Source: Malurus cyaneus samueli
Taxonomy: Eukaryota > Chordata > Aves > Passeriformes > Maluridae
Assembly: GCA_009741485.1 (NCBI GenBank)
Contig: CM019230.1
Coordinates: 11,392,741-11,456,740 of the forward strand
Direction: 5' to 3'
DNA length: 64,000 bases
Part shown: positions 11,701 through 21,948 of the stretch, piece by piece
Position numbering within the stretch: the stretch's first letter is position 1
How the letters are laid out: every line of letters begins with the position of its first letter
The notes under the pieces: model-generated
What the model saw: only the letters and a program-made list of their open reading frames with translations
Database searches by the model: none
Told to the model about the DNA's origin: nothing
Made by a program: the position numbers and the translations under genes

Positions 11701-13789
11701 CAATGAAACACCTCTATTATACTGACAAAGGATGAGAGGGAGAAGTGCTTTGTCAGGAGCCATCTTTGTCACTGAAACTGTAGGAAAAACAAAAACCACC
11801 AACAACATTTTTAATGTAGAAGTTCAAGGCATTACTTTATTTTACTGGCGAGGATGCTGTTCTGGCCAGGATGTGCACAGAAATATTTCATCCACACACA
11901 GCCTGAGTGTGCAGAGAGAATCATTCCATGACAATGGTTATTACAAGATTTCCCCCAAACTTTGTGCAGTCAAAAGCCAGAGAACTTTATTGGTTTGATG
12001 TTCATTGGTCCAACATTGCACAGTTCTCAGGATGTGGATTTGTTCCTCTGATGCTGTCAGGTTCTGCTTCTCATCTCTCCCAGACCATGAATCCCTGACC
12101 ATGCCAGGGAGGGGTTTGGAGCTGATGTTTCATTAATCTGATGACTGTTTGATTAATCTTGATGACTGCTGATGGTCACTGATGATCACTTGATAGTCCC
12201 TGGTGGCTATTAATGGTCCTTCTCTTCTGTTCCACTCCCTCTCCGTTGAGCTGTGAAGCTCCTCAGGCCTCACTGGTGGAACAATACCCTGGAAAGAAAC
12301 TTCAACATCCTTCCCCCGGGGCAAAGGCAAACAACATCTGACTAAAGTTACATAAAAAAAAAAATTAAATGGATATTTTTCCAACAATCTCTTCCTCCTC
12401 AGTCCCCAAGTGCATTTTCTGGTTTAATGTTAAACTCTGTCTGAAGAACAGACTGAGACTGCTGTGAGTGAGAGCTTCCCCTACCCTGGCCATCACCTAT
12501 ACATCCATGGCCTTCTGAAGTGTTGGTCATGACAGGCACAGGGGTTCCTCCAAACCTTCCTTGTGGCCTCGAACCCACGCTGAACCTTTCCAGCTCTCCC
12601 TTGTGTTATACACCATGCGTGCGTAGGAAATATTTATAATTATTTTAATAATGTATGATCTCAAAGACATCATGGCATCCAAAAGGGCTGTGCTGGGAAA
12701 TCGAGATGCATCTGGTTCTTCCCTGGGAAAGAGAACAGCCTGAGGCAGTCCATTACCCACATCCATCTTCAAACAAAGCAGCAAGCAAATGCTTTCGGTC
12801 TTGCTGGAAAATCTTCTGTTGCGTAAACCTGCAAAGAAACTGGATTTCAGGGAGGTGGATCAGCAAGTCATGAGGCAGGGGCAGCCCACATGAGAGATCT
12901 TCCAAAGAGCCATTGTGCCGGGCAGGAGCAGGGATTTGTGCTGCTGGCAGATCCAGAGGAAGGCCTCTCAACTGGGAGTGCAGCGCTGCCAGAAAATGCA
13001 TGCAGCTGCGTGAGCCTAAAGCCCTGGAGAGGATTTTGCAACTTCCCCAGCGTGTGCTGCACTTGGTACATACTTTAATTCACAGAAAATCACCCTCCCC
13101 ATTGAAAAGAATGGTAAGAACAACTGTGAACAGAAACATGGTAAGACTCAGCTGGAGCTGAAGACAAACATACCTCTCTGCAAGACTGCCTGGGGAACTG
13201 AGGATGCTCTGGCAATGCTCTGGGGCTGCTGCAGAGGCAGAGTGATGGGTAGAAACCATGCTGGACAAGCCATGGTCACATCTCATCTCACCTTGTATAG
13301 ATGAGATACTTGAAATAATTAGAGCGAGTAGAGTTCATTAAGCTTGTGGGTCTTGTCCTGTTTCATCCTATCTGGATAAGATCTGCACATTTTTTCCCAC
13401 TCTGAATATGCCTAGGCTTCAGCTCCCAGCCTGCTCTGTTGCTTTTCCCAGTTTATTGAGAGCCTTTCACACTTAATAGATTTTTCCACATTAAGTGCTC
13501 TATGTTGCGAGGACATGTCTTTCAAGTGTTCCTCATTTAGCTAAACAGGTTAGAAGGTTTTAAATCCTTACACTTCGAGAAGTGATTCTCTTCACACCCT
13601 AAATATTTATGCTCTTTTTTTTTGCAACGGTTCACCTTTTTATCACCCCTCTATGTGTTTGGGAAGCCTCAGCCTGTCATCCCCAGAGGTGAGTCACCTC
13701 CCACCCCGGCACATCCTCTGTGGATACTCTGAGAGCAGAAGTTGGCTTCTCTGCTGCTGAGTCACGCTGAAGTTCCCGTGCTGCTCTCA
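8767..13789 (-). repeat. Giant inverted duplication, arm 2
   Basis: Reverse-complement copy of 1819-6829. It begins exactly after the 33-bp segment 8734-8766 and is cut off by the N run at 13790. It is more divergent in places: the part at about 9350-9620 is roughly 65 bp longer than its partner at 6042-6246, and the parts at about 12800-13080 and 10260-10400 differ in patches. It includes the mirrored LTR (about 9640-10075). No gene is supported. Confidence 0.92.
9640..10075 (-). mobile_element. Solo-LTR-like element, mirrored copy in arm 2
   Basis: Inverse counterpart of 5596-6060: minus-strand AATAAAG appears as CTTTATT-type sequence near 9705, and TTTGTTTGTAAAGACA lies near 10028. It was duplicated with the arm and is not an independent insertion. 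Confidence 0.6.
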
Positions 13790-13814
13790 NNNNNNNNNNN
13801 NNNNNNNNNNNNNN
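13790..13814. other. Assembly gap of 25 N
   Basis: 25 consecutive N. The left contig ends inside arm 2. The right contig starts two bases before a 33-bp exact copy of the segment that precedes arm 2. Confidence 1.
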
Positions 13815-13856
13815 ATGATCTGATTTCAGTGGAGAAAGATGTCAGCCCTTGATAAT

Positions 13857-13909
13857 GTGACACCCATGGGAGGTTGGTGTGACACCCATGGGAGGTTGGT
13901 GTGACACCA
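13857..13909 (+). repeat. 22-bp tandem repeat, about 2.4 copies
   Basis: The unit GTGACACCCATGGGAGGTTG plus GT repeats twice, followed by a partial unit ending GTGACACCAGG. Confidence 0.85.
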
Positions 13910-14695
13910 GGAAGGTTTGGGCCATTATAGGGAGGAGCAGCTCCTGTTCATGTGCTGCTCAGGCCATCCCAGAATCCCAAGGAAACATTCCTGTTGGGAC
14001 ACCCATCACCTCGGCTTTCCCAGATGGAGTCAGCTCCACATGTTCACTCCCAGCCTGTGCAGATCCCACCCCTCACAGGCAGCTCCCACCTCCCCTTAGA
14101 GGGGCAAACTGACCCCTCAGTGTCCAGCCAGGCCCCTCACACAGACAGCAGCTCATGTCCATTATCTGAGCATTTCCCTGCTCCCTGCTGCCCCTTCACA
14201 ATAATAACATTGCAGTAATTAATTGAAACGCTTGTTAAGTAGACAGAGCACAGTCCAAGTGTAGGCAGTGCCACCACAATCCCATTCCATAAAAAGTTCC
14301 CAGCCACGGCAGATGGGAAGCGGGACAGGATTTCCAAAGATGGTTTTGTTCAGATTTCTCCTGTCTCTGTTCTGACAAACAGAACGGACACATCGAGCCA
14401 AATAATGTGCCAGTCTGCAGCTAAAAAATCTCTCATTTCCTTTCAACAATTATGCATTCTCTGCATCATTTTCTCAGCCCTTTGAACCCTGCCTGTCTCT
14501 CAGAATCATTTCCTCATTTCTGGAGTCCCACGTGTACCAGGGTTTGATAATTCTCCAGGAGGATTCTGCAGTAAAATCTCTGCTAAGCAGAGGGGATGGA
14601 GGATCTGTGGCTCGGGTTTTCCTGCAGTAGGAATCCTGGGGGCCCCACAGCACATCCCATTGCTTGTCCAGCAATCACTGGTAAGTCACAGAATC

Positions 14696-14765
14696 ATGGA
14701 ACAGAATCACAAAATCATCGAGGCTGGAAAAGACCTCCAAGGCCATCGAGCCCAACCTTCAAACA
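14696..14765 (-). repeat. CR1 LINE 3' terminal fragment
   Basis: Plus-strand CACAGAATCATGGA, then AATCATCGAGGCTGGAAAAG and ACCTCCAAGGCCATCGAGCC, is the antisense of a CR1 3' end. Confidence 0.75.
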
Positions 14766-15724
14766 AATCCCACAATGCCCAGTAAATTACAGCATGAGGT
14801 GACATTTCCGTTCATTTTCTGAGCACTTCTAGGGATGGTGACTCCAGCAGTGTCCTTGCAGTCCCTTCCCATGCCTGACAACCACTCCCATGAAAAAGGT
14901 CCAAGTGGAACACCATCCCCTTCTTGCTGTTTCCAGTCAGGCTGAGTTGTGCAGGCAGCTGGAATTACACCCACAGGTCAGTGCTGTGGGTGCACAGGAG
15001 AACTGCAACCCCAGAAAGGATGTGCAGCTCTTGCCCACAGTGCATGGATGGTTCAGCAGTTTAGTGCACATTTAAGGTCCAGATTTGGCAGTGAGGAGGG
15101 GCTCCAGGTGACAACAAGGAGAACTGCCAAACCCACCTGAGCTCAGGGTGATTGAGCCAGGAAATTGTAACCCTTGGTGAACAAAAAGAGTAAGGAATCA
15201 AGCACATGAGATTAATCCTCCCAGGAGCTTGTTGTTCCAACTTCAGGCTTTGGCCCATGGCCCTCACCTCTGCCCTGTGCTGGAAGGGAAGGAGGATCCT
15301 TCAGTTTGCTGCTCAGAGATCCTGCAGCCATCCACCCTTCCCAGACCTTTTCCAGGACCAGATCCACTCTGTGGGCTAAACCCAAATTCCTGCAGCTCCT
15401 GTAGCCCTGATGTAGCCCGTCAGAAAGACCCTGGGATTTCTTCACATTCTATACTTAGATTATCCCAAGTATTTCTATGAGAATGGGAGCAAGAGCTCTG
15501 TGGGGGCTGTTCCATGGGATGGGACAGTGCCATGATGAAGAGGAGGGTGCTGTGATGTGCCTGGTGGAAGCCTGGGCTGTTGTCACCAAAGAGATGTCCC
15601 CACATGCATCTTCCTCTCCTGACTGCCTAAAGGGCAGGTGCTGAGCCCCGGGCAGCTGGAGGTCAGCTCTCTATTCCTGATCCCAGCTCCATGGTAAACC
15701 TCGAGACAGATTGAGGGCATGGCT

Positions 15725-15962
15725 GCAGGCTGGGCCAGGGCAGGGCCAGGGGGGACATCAGGAGGAATTTCCCCATGGAAAGGGTGCTCAGGCCTTGGCA
15801 GGGGCTGCCCAGGGAGGTTTGGAGTGCCCATCCCTGGAGGTGTCCCAGGAAGGGCTGGAGGTGGCACTGAATGATCTGGGCTGGGGACAGGGTGGGGATG
15901 GGCACAGGATGGGCTGGGATGGCTTTTCCAACCAGAATGATTCTGGAATTCTGTGATTCTGG
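15725..15962 (+). repeat. CR1 LINE 3' fragment
   Basis: It runs from GGGCCAGGGCAGGGCCAGG through GGGCTGCCCAGGGAGGTTTG to GATTCTGGAATTCTGTGATT, the sense 3' end of CR1. It is a close relative of 22350-22640 and 400-643. Confidence 0.85.
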
Positions 15963-17319
15963 CTGATTATCCTGCAAATGTCCTGGATGTGCCAGGGTCT
16001 CTAGAGCTGCTGACCTGGACAAAGCTTCCATCATGGACACAAGCTGCTGTTCCTGGTGTGGCTTTCATCAAACCTCACACTGCACCACAAATATTGTTTT
16101 TTCCAAGGCAGAATTTTCAGCAATGGGGCTGGAGCACAGAAACAGCCCTTCCCACGAACCAGAGGGGTTCAGGCACTGGGGCTGACACATCTGACACCTC
16201 CCTCATCCCAGCTCCTCACGGATTCTCACAAACATTCAACCAAGACACCAAATTCAGGCTCAGGTTTTGCTTCATGGCATTTGCCCCTAACCAAAATGCA
16301 TGTGTTAGGAGTTTCCTCAAAGTCAGCCTGAAAGTTTGCACACATAAGAGGGTTTCAAGGCCTTTGGACAAGGTATTTAGAGCCTCAAACCACCCTCTGC
16401 ACTGACAGGAACACCAGCAGCCCAATTAGAGGGGCTGCTTATAACTCTCTGAATGTCTTTTACAGTCTAAAAGATTTTTAAATGAGGCTCAGAGCCATGA
16501 ACAAGGTAAATACATTTGTAGATTTGTTTGGGCAATTACAGTCATTTAAAAAACAATGCATAATAACAGACATGAATCTAATAAGCCATTGCTAATTAAA
16601 TGTATTAATGCCACGTTAGAAAATGAATGCATCTTGCTAATACGTTACAGCTACTTTTGTGCTGTAAATACTTGAGCGGTGACACAGGCAGAATTTGCAT
16701 CCCTGGGCATTGCCAGTGCCCAATAATAGCTGCAATTAATCTGCCCCAGTGGAGCCAATCTCCGGCCCACCCACCAGACTCTCCTTTTCTGTGTCTACTC
16801 CACATTTTCCTTCGCTCTGTGAGCAACAGCTGTGGTAAAATGGAGCTGGTTAACCCCAAAATGTGGGACACCATTACAAAGCATTTGTGAAGACTCTGCT
16901 TTGAACTGTGCTCTTCTGCCAATTATGATTTGCAGCAGGTACAACATTCCCAGGCTATGGAAAAGCCATTTCTCTGTCCTGGGAGAGTTCAGTCAATTTT
17001 CCCTGACATTAAGTGTTCAATAGCACGATTTTCCGTCTCTCACTTTCATCCCTTTGGAAAATGTCACCGATCTGGAGTTAACTGATTGACCACAGACCTT
17101 TTGAGGAGTCAGGCCCAAAACGGATACAGAGAAAGGCTGAGAGCCAGGCTGGGATCCCCTGGGCATCCAGGACATGGCCTTGATCGTGAGCTCAAAGGAT
17201 GAGGGGTCTGGATGAACTCCTGGGGGAGGGCAAGAGCCAAGGACACACAGACATGGCCTTAACAGTAAGGAAGCTCAGTATTGTCCCCCTGAGCTGTGAC
17301 TGCCAGGCTCCCTGTGCAG

Positions 17320-17590
17320 GTGGTGAAGAGATGTGGGGCACTTTGGCAGATCCCGAAGCCAAACCTCACCGGGGGCTGCAGCTCCTCCCAGGGGACAGCA
17401 CAGGGGCAGCTCCAATATCAGTGACAAGAGCCTGGGAATGGCTGCAGCTGTGTCAGGGAGGGTCAGGCTGGAGATCAGGAAAAGGTTCTTCCCCCAGAGG
17501 TTGGTCAGGCACTTAACAGGCTCTCCAGAAAACGGGAACAGCCCCAAGCACGCTGGAAAATTGGTGGCCACAGGGCTCCTCTGCCTTCAG
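17320..17590 (+). repeat. CR1 LINE fragment
   Basis: GGCTGGAGATCAGGAAAAGG, then TTCTTCCCCCAGAGGTTGGT and AACAGGCTCTCCAG, is a recognisable sense CR1 3' region. The left limit is uncertain. Confidence 0.6.
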
Positions 17591-18380
17591 GAGCAGCACT
17601 GTGCTTGTGATACCTTCTCTGGGTTTACCTAAAACAGAGTCCAGACAGAATTCAGAGAATCCAAAGCAGTTCTGTTGATGGCAGGGCCTTCAGGGCCATT
17701 CAGGGCAGTCCCAGCCCAGCCAGGGGCTGCACCCACAATGGACAATGGCTCACGGCTTTTTCACCCTTTCTCACTTTTGTCCATTTGCACATCGATTTGC
17801 TGAATCCTCCAATTGCACTGGCAGCAATGCAGTCAAAAAACTCCAACTTGGGCTCCCCCAATTCTCTCTGTTTCCATCTCTTGGGGCCTGGCACAGGGAG
17901 GTGTCCTTGAGTTTGGGGCTGCAGAGGAATTGTTTTGTGTAAAAATGGGAGAGCAGGAGCTCAGCACTGTCTGTGGAGTCTGGAGTTAAACACTGAAGAA
18001 TTCCAGGGTTCCAGATACATGGAAATGGAGAAGCTGAAATCCTGAGGCGAAGCTGAAATCCTGAGGCATCATTTTCAAGAGTCATATCTTTGGCCCAGAG
18101 ACACCAACCCATTCGTTTAACACTTTGTTCGCTCAGGTTGTCTGGTTCTGGGGCAAGTGAAGGAAGGGTTGGGGTTCAGCAGGGTTGGGCAGGTGAGTGG
18201 TGACGGTGGGGTGAAACCGTGGGGTTAGAATGGAGGGGGATGTAGGGCAGGAGAGCAGCTTCAGAGCTGGGCCTGGACAATGGCCTGATGAGACTTGTTC
18301 CAGTGATGGAGAATTCATTCTTAGGGTCTCCAGATTTAGGTAACAATGAGCAACCACATGTTCCCTGTTGCGAAACTGCC

Positions 18381-18935
18381 CTAAAATCACAGAATACCAA
18401 AAGAGTTTGGGTTGGGAGGGACTTGAAAGCTCATCCAGGGCCACCCCTGCCATGGCAGGGACACCTCCCACTGTCCCAGGTCACTCCCAGCCCCAATTGC
18501 CAGCCTGGCCTTCGGGCACTGCCAGGGATCCAGGGGCAGCCACAGCTGCTCTGGGCACCCTGTGCCAGGGCCTGCCCACCCTCCCAGGGAACAATTCTTG
18601 CCCAATATCCCATCCATCCCTGCCCTCTGGCACTGGGATCCATTCCATGTGTCCTGTCCCTCCATCCCTTGTCCCCAGTCTCTCTCCATCTTTCCTGCAG
18701 CTCCTTCAGGTCCTGGAAGGTCACACGAGGTCACCCCAAGCTTCTTCCTCTCCAGGCTGAACAATCCCAGCTGTCCCAGCCCCTCTCCAGCAGAGCTGCT
18801 TCCATCCTCTGCCCATCCTGGAGCCTCCTCTGGGCTCTGTGCAGCAGCTCCAGCTCCTCCCTGTGCTGGACCCTCCACCCCAGCCCAGGAGAGCAGGAGG
18901 ACGGTGCCCATGGCAGTGCCAAGTGGGCAGCTGTC
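18381..18935 (-). repeat. CR1 LINE 3' fragment, about 0.55 kb
   Basis: The antisense order is complete: CACAGAATACC, GGGTTGGGAGGGACTTGAAA, CCATGGCAGGGACACCTCCC, CAGCTGCTCTGGGCACCCTG, CCAGGCTGAACAATCCCAGC, then GGGCTCTGTGCAGCAGCTCC. The open frames on both strands here are CR1-derived translation and not genes. Confidence 0.9.
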
Positions 18936-19529
18936 TCCAAGAGCTCATGGACAGGAAACGCTGACCTTTGACTAATGAATCACTCCCAATGAACAGCCTG
19001 TCCAGTTGGATTTAATTGCCTGCTTTGGGCAGATATGGCTGCAAAATCTCATGCCTGTCAGATTTTTTTTCCACCCCCTAAAGCGTCAAATTATTCACCA
19101 TCCTCTTCTAGCATTTTGCAGCCAACTCGTTCCTGTGATGATTTTCAAAGGATGAAGAATGAGCACCCTGGTGACATTTCTAGTATCTATAAATATCTCC
19201 CCACTACCCTGCCTGCCCAACTGGTGAATTATGCAGGCAGATATATATAATAAAACAATCGGATCAATTTTGTTGTCAACAGACCATTCTCTTCAGCTGA
19301 CAGGAGAACAGCCCAGGCTGTGGCTCTGCAAGGAGCAGGCAGTACCTGAGGAATTAATGAGCTTCTCTTTTCCTGCATGTACAGGGGCATTTTGGAGGGC
19401 AACACAGAGCAGGGACAGGGGAGAGGTTTGCTGGTGTGCTGGAAAAGGGGGAGAGGTTTTGAAAGAGAAGATTAAGTTTAGGTCATTGACAGTCTCCAGA
19501 ATGGCAGGAAATCCCTCATACAGGGCACT

Positions 19530-19850
19530 GAGAATCATACACAGATTCACTGAGGCTGGAAAACTCTCCAAGTTCATCGAGTCCATCCAGTGCCCCACCC
19601 ACCTTGTCCCCAACCCAGAGCACTCAGTGCCACCTCCAGCCCTTCTGGGACACCTCCAGGGATGGGCACTCCAAACCTCCCTGGGCAGCCCCTGCCAAGC
19701 CTGAGCACCCTTTCCATGGGGAAATCTCCTGATGTCCCCTGGCCCTGCCCTGGCCCAGCCTGAGGCCGTTCCTCTCCTCCTGTCCCTGTTCCCTGGAGCA
19801 GAGCCCGACCCCCCCGGCTGTCCCCTCCTGTCAGGAGTTGTGCAGAGCCA
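19530..19850 (-). repeat. CR1 LINE 3' fragment
   Basis: Antisense order GAATCATACACAGATTCACT, GGCTGGAAAACTCTCCAAG, GTCCCCAACCCAGAGCACTC, GGGCAGCCCCTGCCAAGCCT, then GGCCCTGCCCTGGCCCAGCC, the same subfamily as 15725-15962. Confidence 0.85.
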
Positions 19851-20682
19851 CAAGGTCCCCCCGGTGAAAGAAACCTTGAAGAAGTCCCAATGAAGGACTA
19901 ATCCACATGATGGATTATCTGCTGCATGATGCACTTTCTTGTACATTCTGATCCTTCTCTTTTGTGTTTAATTCAACCATGCTCTGTTTATGCATCCAAA
20001 CCTCCTGCGTGGTGAAACACATGGGGAATTCAATGTGCCCAACTTTGCAAAGCCAGAGGAAGTGACCAGTTTACATTTCATGTCTAATTGGCAGGTTTTA
20101 ATTTAAATTGAGAGGGATTTAATTTAATAGCAAAGCTTTCCCCAGCCAACGGACCTCTTCTAGCAGGTACTCATTATGTGGGATACTCTACAGACTCTGT
20201 TACCTCATTTATGGATTAGAGTCAATTTTAAAAAGCCAGCTTAAGACAGCACTCTCCCTTCCATCAGATATTTGCAGATGTCTTTTGCTAAGCCATAACT
20301 AGCTCATCCATCATTAATTTTTTCGGGGCTGTGCCTTGGAGACACTGCCTGGCAATTAAACAAAGTTCTTACCAGAGAGTTTTCCCTCCTTACTTTCATC
20401 CAGAAGTCTGTCATTCTTCAGGACTGCAAGGACAAGGATTTTGGATGTTCTTTTTCCTGCAGAAGGAGAGCTGCTGTGCTGCGCAGGGCAAGAGGGTTCC
20501 TGTGGATCTCCTGCACAGCCTGAGGACTTCACCCTCCTGGATGACTCCCAGTGGAGCAGTGTTGATCTCCTGGACTGACAGAGAGTTGACCACATCTTCT
20601 GCTGTGTGCCAAGGCCACCCATAAAACCACTGCACTTGAGATGAGGCTCTGAGAAACCAAGCACTGCCCATAGAAATGTTGT

Positions 20683-20785
20683 CCTGGTTTAATCCCTGCA
20701 GCAGCCCAGCTCCCCATGCCCCTAGCTGCCTCTCTCTCCATGGATGGAGCAGTGGAAGGGTAAAAATGTGAAACCTCAGCTGTGC
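20683..20785 (-). mobile_element. ERVK-type LTR end fragment, antisense
   Basis: TGTCCTGGTTTAA, then CCCAGC and GGAAGGGTAAAAATGTGAAA, resembles the reverse complement of a common songbird ERV LTR end. A sense relative is at 53195-53365. Confidence 0.45.
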
Positions 20786-20793
20786 TCAGTGTG

Positions 20794-20966
20794 TCACTCA
20801 GTGCACACCCAGCCACCCCTCTGTGCCCTCTGCACCAGCACAGCACAGCCCCATGTCCCCAGGAACCAACCCAGGGATGGAGGAGCTCCAACACTCAGCC
20901 ATGCTCTGTCCATGTTCCTGGCACTCAGTGCACCCCCAGCCACCCCTCAGTGCCCTCTGCACCACA
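20794..20966 (+). repeat. Two direct copies of a 45-bp segment
   Basis: CACTCAGTGCACACCCAGCC followed by ACCCCTCTGTGCCCTCTGCA at about 20794-20839 returns with few changes at about 20922-20966. Confidence 0.7.
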
Positions 20967-21110
20967 CACCACTTCTCACTTCTCCCCCATTCCAGTCAGA
21001 ATTAAACTCTCAGTGACCCACACTGGTGTGTTCCTCCCACCTGACCCCCTGTGCCCTCCACATTGTGAGTAAACATGCAGCTTCCAGAGACTATTCCAGG
21101 AGCAATTAGT

Positions 21111-21720
21111 TTTATTAGTAAGTATCTATCACTGTGACATATTCTTCTTAAACAATCCCTGTGCTGCACTTTCACTGTGGATTCCATTAAGCACATTGGA
21201 TTTTAACACCATTTTCAATGTTTCTAAGATTTACAGGAGTGTTAGCAAGACACAGTTTATAACCACAGCATCTGCTCACCTCCCAGCTTTCAACATCACA
21301 CACACGGCAAAGAAACACTCAGAGAGGGAAAAGAATAAGTTCTGGAGAATTTCACAAGTCATTGGACTATTTAAGTGTTTTGGAGAAAGCCACTGATTTT
21401 AAAACTACTTTGGATCATGAAGAGAAATAAAAATTAGATTTGAGCTTAGCACCCTCTGGGTGTGGTATATCAGGCTGGGATCTTCCAGCACAGCAATGTA
21501 GGAATTACAGGATGTGAATTTACAGCAGCCAGGAACCTGGTCCATATGTCCCTTTGTCGCCTCATTACAGGCTCTGTCCCCAGGGCTCAGACACAGTCCT
21601 GGGTACATAACCTGAGAGTCCATTATGGAGCTGGAGCTCAGGTTAATCTCAGCATTTAATTGTCTGAATTGTGTGACAAAGGCACCATGAGGGACTGCAG
21701 AGCAGGAGCTGTGCCAGTGC
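21111..21720 (-). other. Presumed 3' UTR with candidate poly(A) signals
   Basis: Downstream of the dynein stop, on the minus strand, the first AATAAA hexamer I see is at 21116-21111, about 605 nt after the stop. An ATTAAA variant lies much closer, at 21660-21655. The stretch has no recognised repeat, which suits a 3' UTR. The transcript end is an inference from these signals only. Confidence 0.4.
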
Positions 21721-21948
21721 TCAGATCTGCAGCAGCAAGGCCACCCCAGCCAGCACCCACTTGGAAGGGCTCTCCTTAGTCCTGAGGTTGAAGGTCCACA
21801 CGTAGGTCGGCCCTCTCTGGCGTGTTTTGTACAGAGGACACGGGTACAGGGCGCGGCTGTCCTGCTTGTCATCAGGAATGGCCTTGATGAACACCACAGG
21901 CATGGCTGCTGTCAGCTCCTTGAGCCTGGCCTCCGTGATGATCCCGGC
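21721..21948 (-). CDS. DNAH9: Dynein heavy chain terminal coding exon with stop
   Basis: The coding part is 228 nt: 75 codons plus a TGA at 21723-21721. The acceptor is CCCTCTGCAG before GCCGGGATC, phase 0. It encodes [50 protein letters not shown] and the terminal [14 protein letters not shown], a typical axonemal heavy chain end. The acceptor lies next to a local 43-bp tandem duplication in the intron (21967-22047). Confidence 0.96.
   Translation of the reverse strand, partial: AGIITEARLKELTAAMPVVFIKAIPDDKQDSRALYPCPLYKTRQRGPTYVWTFNLRTKESPSKWVLAGVALLLQI

Larger units (their letters stand above)
13910..21110. other. Intergenic DNA downstream of the dynein gene
   Basis: No exons of a neighbouring gene were recognised. 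Apart from the CR1 and LTR pieces listed separately, the stretches 13910-14690, 14770-15720, 15965-17310, 17600-18380, 18940-19525 and 19860-20680 show no family I can name. 16440-16700 and 19020-19300 are AT-rich and free of visible repeats. Confidence 0.5.

Noticed and set aside
18288..18975. Frames of 227, 174 and 137 codons
   Set aside because: They lie inside an antisense CR1 fragment, and the same residues recur at other CR1 copies in the window.
1..21110. Exons of neighbouring genes expected near DNAH9 (for example MAP2K4 or ZNF18)
   Set aside because: No kinase or zinc-finger motifs appear in any frame in this part of the window.
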